Assembly (NCBI GenBank): GCA_023432075.1
Contig: JAEYVD010000274.1
Location: 1-11,424, forward strand
From: Pseudomonadota bacterium
GTDB lineage: Bacteria > Pseudomonadota > Gammaproteobacteria > Burkholderiales > Burkholderiaceae_B
Length of the DNA: 11,424 nucleotides
Reading direction: 5' to 3'
Of this stretch, positions 6,125-11,424 are shown one piece after another. Position numbers and translations under genes: made by a program. The first letter of the stretch is position 1; every line of letters begins with the position of its first letter. The notes under the pieces were generated by a model, which worked only from the letters and a program-made list of their open reading frames with translations, was not told the DNA's origin and did no database searches.

Positions 6125-6655
6125 GTGGCGTACTCCCTGCCCAGCATCATCCTCCTGCCGGCCCTGGCCTGGGTGGTGGTGTCCGACCTGCTTTACCGCC
6201 GCATCAGCAACCGCCTGGTGCTGGCGCTGCTATTGGCATGGGTCGCCTATGCCGGTTGGACGCTGGCGCAGGGCAACCCCGCGCTGCGCGCATCGCTCAC
6301 GACCGGCATTCTGGCCGGCGCCGGCGTGCTGGTGGCGGGGTATTGCCTCTTTGCCATGCGCTGGATGGGCGCGGGTGACGCCAAGCTGATGGCCGTGCTG
6401 TGCCTGTGGCTGGGCGAGCACACCTTCGTCTTTCTCATCGTGACAGCCCTGGCCGGCGGCGCGATGGCCCTGGCGCTGCCGCTCTTGCGCGCGCTGGAGC
6501 GCGCGCTGGCGCTCTGCCTCATGCGGGTCAACGTCTGGCTGTCCGGCCTGGTCATCCCCACGCCGCACGCCCTGCGCGACGAGCCCATGCAAGGCATTCC
6601 CTACGGGCTTGCGATCGCCTGCGGCGCAGTCTTCGTGCTCTGGAGCGCCAGCTAG
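6125..6655 (+). CDS. cpaA: A24 prepilin peptidase (CpaA/TadV)
   Basis: A 176-residue inner-membrane aspartic protease expected to remove the leader of the Flp prepilin. The two active-site aspartates of the GxGD class are present: Asp21 in VVSDLLYRRISN and Asp85 in GAGDAKL. The IPYG motif near the C-terminus (158-161) is also typical. Five to six membrane helices are visible. It is the short form lacking the N-terminal methylase-type domain of PilD, as usual for TadV/CpaA. The start is a GTG with no clear ribosome site, 15 bp after flp, so it may be translated by coupling. A 95-bp gap follows before cpaB. Confidence 0.92.
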   Translation: MAYSLPSIILLPALAWVVVSDLLYRRISNRLVLALLLAWVAYAGWTLAQGNPALRASLTTGILAGAGVLVAGYCLFAMRWMGAGDAKLMAVLCLWLGEHTFVFLIVTALAGGAMALALPLLRALERALALCLMRVNVWLSGLVIPTPHALRDEPMQGIPYGLAIACGAVFVLWSAS

Positions 6656-6750
6656 CTTTCAAACGGGCACGACCATGCGCCAACGGCGCGCCATCAGGGG
6701 TCATTGCGCACCTTTGATGCAATTGATAAGACAAATCACTCCTATTTGCT
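6656..6750 (+). promoter_or_regulatory. AT-rich gap before cpaB
   Basis: The only sizeable gap inside the tad locus. The last 40 bases are AT-rich and contain TTGATG (6714-6719), TTGATA (6723-6728) and a small stem CAAAT/ATTTG just before the cpaB ATG, but no -10 at proper spacing. A second promoter is possible but not shown. Confidence 0.2.
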
Positions 6751-7722
6751 ATGAAGACCCGATCATTGATCCTGCTTGCCTCGGCGATTGCGCTGGCCGC
6801 GGGAGCGGCCCTGGTGGGCCGCGCGCTCATGCGCCCGCCGCCTCCCGTGACCATCGTCAAGCAGGTCGAGGCGCCGCGCGCGCCGGTGCGAATGGTGCTT
6901 TCCGCGGCCGGCGCGCTGGCGCCCGGCGACTTCGTCGCGGGGCGCGCGCTGGCGTGGCGCGAACTGCCGGCCGGCGAGATCCGGGCCGAGCATTACACCG
7001 CCGACACCGACGAGGACCGCCGCAAGATCGAACGCGCGGTCGCCGGATCCACGCCCCGCCGCGTCCTGCAGGACGGCCAGCCGCTGACGCGCGACGGCCT
7101 GGTGTTCAGCGGCGATCACGGCTTTGTCGCCTCGGTGCTCAAGCCCGAGATGCGCGCCGTGTCGATCCCGGCCAGCGCCGTCACCAGCAACTCCGGCCTC
7201 GTGTCGGCGGGGGATCGGGTCGACGTGATCCTGCATCTGGAACGCGACAAGAACCAGCCGCCCATGCCCGGCCAGGCTGACGCCTCTTTCACCGCGCTGG
7301 CGTCGCAGACCATCGTGCGCAACGTGCGCGTGCTGGCCTTGAACGGCAATCCCGCGGGCATCGCGCCCGCCAGCAACACGGCGGCCGACGCCGGCGCCGC
7401 GGACAAAAAGGCCGCGCCCCCGCGCAACTATTACGAAAGCCTGACGCTGGAAGTCACGCCCCGCGACTCGGAGCGGCTGGCTCTCGCCCGCGAGGTCGGC
7501 TTGCTGCAGCTTGCGCTGCGCAGCGCGCAAGCCGATACGGTCGAACAGCCGCATGACGCGGTCAGCGCGGTGACGCGGGTCAACGACGCGACGGACATCT
7601 TCAACAAGCCGGCGCGCCAGCCGGTCGTGGTGCAGATATTCCGGGGCGAGCAGCAACGCGCGCAGACCTTCAACCCGGCGGCGCCGCAAGACGCGGCCGC
7701 CCCGCAACCCGCCGCCCCCTGA
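6751..7722 (+). CDS. cpaB: Flp pilus assembly protein CpaB/RcpC
   Basis: A 323-residue protein with one N-terminal membrane helix or uncleaved signal (about 5-25). The SAF-type domain is at roughly 45-115, where LSAAGALAPGDFVAGRAL and LQDGQPLTRDGLV match the pattern of this family. The RcpC domain spans about 130-290, with RAVSIPASAVTSNSGLVSAG, GDRVDVIL, TIVRNVRVLALNG and LTLEVTPRDSERLALA. The C-terminal tail is rich in Ala, Pro and Gln. In Tad systems this periplasmic protein works with the secretin, possibly linking it to peptidoglycan or gating it. The ATG at 6751 lacks a clear ribosome site, but the next in-frame Met (27) would destroy the membrane segment. It lies directly upstream of the secretin gene. 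Confidence 0.93.
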   Translation: MKTRSLILLASAIALAAGAALVGRALMRPPPPVTIVKQVEAPRAPVRMVLSAAGALAPGDFVAGRALAWRELPAGEIRAEHYTADTDEDRRKIERAVAGSTPRRVLQDGQPLTRDGLVFSGDHGFVASVLKPEMRAVSIPASAVTSNSGLVSAGDRVDVILHLERDKNQPPMPGQADASFTALASQTIVRNVRVLALNGNPAGIAPASNTAADAGAADKKAAPPRNYYESLTLEVTPRDSERLALAREVGLLQLALRSAQADTVEQPHDAVSAVTRVNDATDIFNKPARQPVVVQIFRGEQQRAQTFNPAAPQDAAAPQPAAP

Positions 7723-7791
7723 CCGATGCGCCCCCACCGCCTGTCCGCCGCGATGTCCGCGCTTCCCATTGCCCTTTCATCCGTTCACGCC

Positions 7792-9306
7792 ATGATTCAT
7801 AAGCAGCCCCGCCGCGGCGCGGCCCTCCTGTTGCCCCGGCTGTGCCTGGCCGCGCCGATGTGCCTGGCCGCCGCCGGCGTTCTGGCCGCCCCCGCCGCGG
7901 CGCCGAACGAGCGCCCGGCGGTCGACGTCAAGAACACGCCGACGACGCTGCCCGCCAACCTGCAAAAGATCGCGCCGACCGGCGAAATCACGCTGCACGT
8001 ACGCGAAGGCCAGTTGCTGAAGCTGAAGTCCGACGCCGCCAAGGTGCTGGTGGCCGACCCGCGCGTGGCGAGCTTCCAGGTGCCTTCGCCCAACAACATC
8101 TTCGTCTTCGCGCAGTCCGTCGGCACGACGACGCTGTACGCGCTGGATGCGCAGGACAGGGTCATCGCCGCGATCCGCGTGGTGGCCGAGCACGACCTGT
8201 CCACCCTGCGCGCGCAGATCCTGCGTTCGGTGCCCGGCGCGGATATCGAGCTGGAACCCTCGCTGAACAACCGCATCATCGTGCGCGGCAACGTCCGCAC
8301 ACCGATCGAGGCGCGCCAGATCGTCGATCAGGTGCAGGCCTATCTGGACGGCGCGTCGGCCGGCGCGCAAGGCGGCGCTGCGCGCGGCGCGGGCAGCACC
8401 CGCGATGGCGTCATCAACCAGCTCAAGGTGGAGCTGTCCTCGCAGATCAACATCCAGGTGCGCGTGGTCGAAGTCTCGCGCACGCTGTCGCACGAACTGG
8501 GATTCGATTGGGCCGCCACGCTGAACTCCAGCAGCGGCGCGTGGGGCATCATGACCGGCAGCGCCGCGCGCGGTTTCGCGCCCGCCACCGAGACCATCAA
8601 TCCGTCGCTGTTCGATTCGATCACGGGCAAGAACTTCTCCAGCCTGATCCCGGGCCGCACGACCTCGACCTTGGCGGCGGGCGGCATGACCACGCGGGGC
8701 CGCTTCACCATGGGCGGCCTCATCTCGGCGCTGTCGGCCGAGGGCTTTGCCTCGGTCTTGGCCGAGCCGAACCTGACGGCCATGTCGGGCGAAAGCGCGG
8801 CGTTTGCGGCGGGCGGTGAAGTGCCCATCGTCATCATCACCAACAACAACGTGCAGATCGACTTCAAGTCGTACGGCGTGATCTTGCGCATGACGCCCAC
8901 GCTGCTGTCCGCCAACCGCATCAGCCTGCACATCGCGCCGGAAGTCAGCGAACTGACCGAAGACGGCGCCGTCACGCTGCAAGGCATCTCGATCCCGGCC
9001 CTGAAAGTGCGCCGCGCCGACACCACCGTGGAACTGGCCAGCGGCCAGAGCTTTGCGCTGGCCGGGATGCTGCGCTCCACGCAGGCGCAAACCGTCTCCG
9101 GCGTGCCGGGGCTGAGCAGCATTCCGCTGCTGGGCCGGCTGTTCGAACACGAAGTGTCCGCCAAGGACGAAACCGAACTCGTCATCCTGGTCACCGCCAA
9201 TGTGGTCGACCCGGTGGCGGCCGGCGAACTGCAGGTGCCGGGCCAGGGCCTGGCCGGCATCGACGACCTGCTGCCGCCGCAAGCCCCCATCGGCTACCTG
9301 TACTGA
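7792..9306 (+). CDS. cpaC: Flp pilus outer-membrane secretin CpaC/RcpA
   Basis: About 504 residues from the chosen start; it forms the outer-membrane channel for the pilus. A signal peptide (about 1-33) is followed by the N-terminal secretin/pilus domain (about 65-135, with ITLHVREGQLLKLKSDAAKV), a BON-like domain (about 138-187, with IIVRGNVRTPIEARQI), and the secretin core (about 215-475). The core carries QINIQVRVVEVSR, VLAEPNLTAMSGESAAFAAG, the signature VPGLSSIPLLGRLF (438-451) and the closing TELVILVTANVV. The frame is open from an ATG at 7726, 3 bp after the cpaB stop. I prefer the ATG at 7792 because it places a normal signal peptide at the N-terminus. No ribosome site marks either. 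20 bp separate it from cpaD. Confidence 0.93.
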   Translation: MIHKQPRRGAALLLPRLCLAAPMCLAAAGVLAAPAAAPNERPAVDVKNTPTTLPANLQKIAPTGEITLHVREGQLLKLKSDAAKVLVADPRVASFQVPSPNNIFVFAQSVGTTTLYALDAQDRVIAAIRVVAEHDLSTLRAQILRSVPGADIELEPSLNNRIIVRGNVRTPIEARQIVDQVQAYLDGASAGAQGGAARGAGSTRDGVINQLKVELSSQINIQVRVVEVSRTLSHELGFDWAATLNSSSGAWGIMTGSAARGFAPATETINPSLFDSITGKNFSSLIPGRTTSTLAAGGMTTRGRFTMGGLISALSAEGFASVLAEPNLTAMSGESAAFAAGGEVPIVIITNNNVQIDFKSYGVILRMTPTLLSANRISLHIAPEVSELTEDGAVTLQGISIPALKVRRADTTVELASGQSFALAGMLRSTQAQTVSGVPGLSSIPLLGRLFEHEVSAKDETELVILVTANVVDPVAAGELQVPGQGLAGIDDLLPPQAPIGYLY

Positions 9307-9326
9307 TCGCGCACGAGAACCCCGCC

Positions 9327-10028
9327 ATGGACCATGACAAGACCTCATCCCCGACCCGGCGCGCGCTGCGCCGCCTGATGCCTGCCGCACCGCTGCTGCT
9401 GGCCGTGCTGCTGGCCGGCTGCGGCACGCAGTTGAACGACCTGCGCGCCCAACGCTTCGGCGCCGGCGAACCGGCCAAGACGCCTCCCGTGGCGCCGCGC
9501 GCCGTGGCGCTGGCGCTGCAGGCCGCGCCGGACGGCAACGGCCTGACGGCCGACTCGCTCAACGCGGCCAACGAGCTGCTGACGCGCCAGGGCCGTATCG
9601 ACGCACAAGTGCTGACGCTGACGCCCTTCAACGCGCGCGGCGAGGCGCTGGCGCAGCGCCTGGCGCAGGCGCTGGCCCGCAGCGGCGCGCGTGCCCCGCG
9701 TGTGGAGTCCATTCCCCAGGACGCGCAGCGCCTTGGGGAAGCGGCGCAGGCGGGCTGGGACCTGGAGCTGCAATCGGAGGCGATGACCGTGCAGGCCACG
9801 CGCTGCAGCGTCGCCAAGCCCGACGACTGGACGATCCATCCGTTCTACGGCGTCGGCACGTTGGGCTGCGCGAATCGCGCCAACCTGGCGCGCATGGTCA
9901 GCGATCCGCGCGACCTGGCCCGCCCGCGCGCACTGGAAGGCGCGGACGGCAAGGCCGCCGCCGGCGCCATCGACCGCTACCAGACCGGCGAAATCCGCGA
10001 CCTGATCGACATCGACTTCGACAACTGA
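9327..10028 (+). CDS. cpaD: Flp pilus assembly lipoprotein CpaD
   Basis: A 233-residue lipoprotein. The N-terminal signal ends in a lipobox, LAGC, with lipidated Cys32; residue 33 is Gly, not Asp, so outer-membrane sorting is expected. The C-terminal half has the CpaD hallmark GCANRANLARMVSDPRDLAR (180-199), preceded by CSVAKPDDW. The region between shows the OmpA-like length and pattern of the family, with LTADSLNAANELL and VLTLTPFNARGEALAQRLA. CpaD proteins are thought to help place or stabilise the secretin. It sits 20 bp after the secretin gene and 5 bp before cpaE, consistent with one operon. Confidence 0.92.
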   Translation: MDHDKTSSPTRRALRRLMPAAPLLLAVLLAGCGTQLNDLRAQRFGAGEPAKTPPVAPRAVALALQAAPDGNGLTADSLNAANELLTRQGRIDAQVLTLTPFNARGEALAQRLAQALARSGARAPRVESIPQDAQRLGEAAQAGWDLELQSEAMTVQATRCSVAKPDDWTIHPFYGVGTLGCANRANLARMVSDPRDLARPRALEGADGKAAAGAIDRYQTGEIRDLIDIDFDN

Positions 10029-10033
10029 CGGCC

Positions 10034-11305
10034 ATGAGCAACACGACCCCGACCCGCGACGGCACGCCCACCCAGGGCCCCGCCGTCTTTGCCGCCCAGG
10101 CCGACCTGGCCGTCATCGGCGAACAACTCGCCCGGCTGCAACGTCCCGCCTGCGCCCTGCAGGCAGGCGGCCCCGCCGCCGCGGCCGCCTGGTGCGCGGC
10201 AAATCCGCTACCTGGCGTGCTGCTGGCCGATATCGCCGGCGAGCCCCATCCGATCGCGGCGCTGCTGGAACTGGCGGCCCTCACGGGGCCCGCGTGCCGC
10301 ATCGTCGCGCTGGGCGACAAGCAGGACGTGGACCTGTACCGCCAGCTCCTGCAGGCCGGCATCTTCGATTACCTCATCAAGCCCCCGCGCCTGGATCTGC
10401 TGGCCGATACGCTGGCGCGCGCCGACGACGACACGCCGCTTGGCCAGGGCGGCAATGCGCGCGCCGGCCGTTCCGCGGCCATCGTCGGCGCGGCGGGCGG
10501 CCTGGGCGTCAGCACGCTGACCGCCTCGCTGGGCTTGTGGCTGGCGCACGCGCGCCAGACGCCCACGGTGCTGGTCGACTTCGACCGGCGTAAAGGCGAC
10601 CTGCCGCTGCTGCTGGGCCTGGAAGCCGACGCGGGCCTGGCCAGCCTCTTATCCGCGCCCGACATCGATCCGCGCCTCTTGCAACGCACGTTGCTCGCCG
10701 CTGGCCAGGTGCCCGCGCCGCAGCACGCGCAGCCCGCCGCCCGCCTGCAACTGCTGGCCCAACGTCCGGGCCCCGAGACCCCCTTCGATCCGGAGCGCGC
10801 GCTCGAGATCGGCGGCGCGCTGTGCCAGTGGTTTTCGCTGTCGCTATGGGACTTGCCGTCGCACCGCCCCGGCGGCGCGGACGAGGTGCTTGCGCACGCC
10901 GACATCCGGGTCGTGCTGACCGAGCTGACCGTGCAAGGCGCGCGCAACACCCACCGTCTGCTCGCCGAACTGGGCGAAGGCGGCGCCGGCCAGCGTCTGG
11001 TCCTGGTGGCCAGCGATGCGCGCCAGGCGCAGGGCGCCGCGCTGACTGGAGCGCAGTTCGAGGAATTTGTCGGCCGGCGCATCGACCAGCATCTGCCTTA
11101 CGCGGGCCACGTGCTGGCCGCCAGCCTTCTGAAAGGCCCGCTGTCGCCGCAAGCCGCGCCCGCCTATAGCCAGGCCGTCGCCCAGCTGGGCGCGCGCATC
11201 CTGGGCCTGCCCGCCGCCCCGCCCTCCGCCCAGCCGGGCTCATTGCATCGGCTGCGTTCATGGCTGAACCGCTCCGCCCCGGCGGCACGCGCGGCACGCG
11301 CCTGA
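10034..11305 (+). CDS. cpaE: Flp pilus localisation protein CpaE/TadZ (receiver-like plus ParA/MinD-like domain)
   Basis: A 423-residue cytoplasmic protein. Residues about 18-130 resemble a degenerate receiver: Asp66 in LLADIAGE and Lys116 in DYLIKPPRL remain, but the paired acids of the first strand are missing, so phosphorylation is doubtful. Residues about 145-390 form a MinD/ParA-type ATPase fold. Its Walker A region is GAAGGLGVST (152-161), with Val in place of the usual Lys before Ser-Thr, and VDFDRRKGDLPLLLGL (181-196) follows. Departures at this Lys are known for TadZ/CpaE, which marks the pole or site of pilus assembly and recruits other Tad proteins. It starts 5 bp after cpaD; 28 bp later the next gene begins. 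Confidence 0.93.
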   Translation: MSNTTPTRDGTPTQGPAVFAAQADLAVIGEQLARLQRPACALQAGGPAAAAAWCAANPLPGVLLADIAGEPHPIAALLELAALTGPACRIVALGDKQDVDLYRQLLQAGIFDYLIKPPRLDLLADTLARADDDTPLGQGGNARAGRSAAIVGAAGGLGVSTLTASLGLWLAHARQTPTVLVDFDRRKGDLPLLLGLEADAGLASLLSAPDIDPRLLQRTLLAAGQVPAPQHAQPAARLQLLAQRPGPETPFDPERALEIGGALCQWFSLSLWDLPSHRPGGADEVLAHADIRVVLTELTVQGARNTHRLLAELGEGGAGQRLVLVASDARQAQGAALTGAQFEEFVGRRIDQHLPYAGHVLAASLLKGPLSPQAAPAYSQAVAQLGARILGLPAAPPSAQPGSLHRLRSWLNRSAPAARAARA

Positions 11306-11333
11306 TTCCCGCAAGACACGACCGAACGACATC

Positions 11334-11424
11334 ATGCTGCCCCGCCGCAAACCCGCCTCTTCGTCCTTGCCCGCGACGGTCGCCGCCGCGCCGGCTGCCA
11401 TGACGGCCGCTGCCGCCCCCGCAG
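11334..11424 (+). CDS. cpaF: Probable CpaF/TadA assembly ATPase, N-terminal fragment
   Basis: Only 30 codons are visible: MLPRRKPASSSLPATVAAAP followed by an Ala/Met/Thr-rich stretch, open to the right edge. The visible part is a low-complexity, probably disordered N-terminus with no diagnostic motif. The call rests on position: in tad loci the gene after cpaE is normally cpaF, the secretion-type hexameric ATPase that drives pilus assembly. No clear ribosome site precedes the ATG at 11334; the spacing of 28 bp from cpaE fits an operon. Confidence 0.55.
   Translation, partial: MLPRRKPASSSLPATVAAAPAAMTAAAAPA

Noticed and set aside
6107..6128. CACG/CGTG stem spanning the gap between flp and the peptidase start
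   Set aside because: Four base pairs with an 8-base loop are too weak to support a terminator or a translational switch in GC-rich DNA.
6731..6746. Stretch before cpaB resembling the 3' end of 16S rRNA (ATCACTCCT)
   Set aside because: The similarity is a few bases long and on the wrong strand to act as a ribosome site; it is taken as chance.
7368..7420. Ala-rich stretches in the pilus proteins as possible tandem repeats
   Set aside because: They are low-complexity Ala/Pro/Gly linkers coded by varied GCN and CCN codons, with no repeated DNA unit.
7777..9390. Minus-strand open frame of 537 codons opposite the secretin
   Set aside because: It is an antisense shadow of the secretin gene, with low-complexity Arg/Gly/Gln composition and no known domain.
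1..11424. Mobile element, CRISPR, toxin-antitoxin or phage genes
   Set aside because: Both strands were read for transposase or integrase motifs, regularly spaced repeats, tRNA-like folds and small paired ORFs with their own ribosome sites. None was seen, and composition is even apart from the short AT-rich control regions.

Overview
The window is GC-rich, tightly packed DNA that reads like the chromosome of a betaproteobacterium of the order Burkholderiales, most likely the Achromobacter/Bordetella group (Alcaligenaceae). That placement is inferred from base composition, codon use and general gene style, not from a database match. No tRNA, rRNA, insertion sequence, integrase, CRISPR array or other sign of a mobile element was seen. 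No gene-free stretch exceeds 300 bases; the two longest, 444-728 and 3274-3554, are described below.

Left part (1-3273) holds unlinked housekeeping or accessory genes: a partial exported DUF2501 (YjjA-like) protein on the minus strand, a divergent alpha/beta hydrolase, a seven-helix CREST/alkaline-ceramidase-like membrane hydrolase, and a convergent exported lytic transglycosylase whose stop lies 4 bp from that of the ceramidase-like gene.

Middle part (3274-5781) holds a two-component operon: an OmpR/PhoB-type response regulator and, 4 bp later, a membrane sensor histidine kinase. It is preceded by an AT-rich patch with overlapping palindromes that resemble a Fur-box array, a plausible promoter, and two back-to-back RNA hairpins. 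This control region is the least ordinary part of the window.

Right part (5906 to the end) is the start of a tad/flp (tight adherence, type IVc pilus) locus, all on the plus strand. The order is Flp pilin, A24 prepilin peptidase, CpaB/RcpC, CpaC/RcpA secretin, CpaD lipoprotein, CpaE/TadZ localisation ATPase-like protein, and the first 30 codons of what is probably CpaF/TadA. Together these would process the pilin, build the outer-membrane channel and place and power the assembly motor. The platform genes tadB and tadC and the minor pilins would be expected beyond the right edge. The two-component pair directly upstream is a natural candidate regulator of this locus, but the sequence alone does not prove it.
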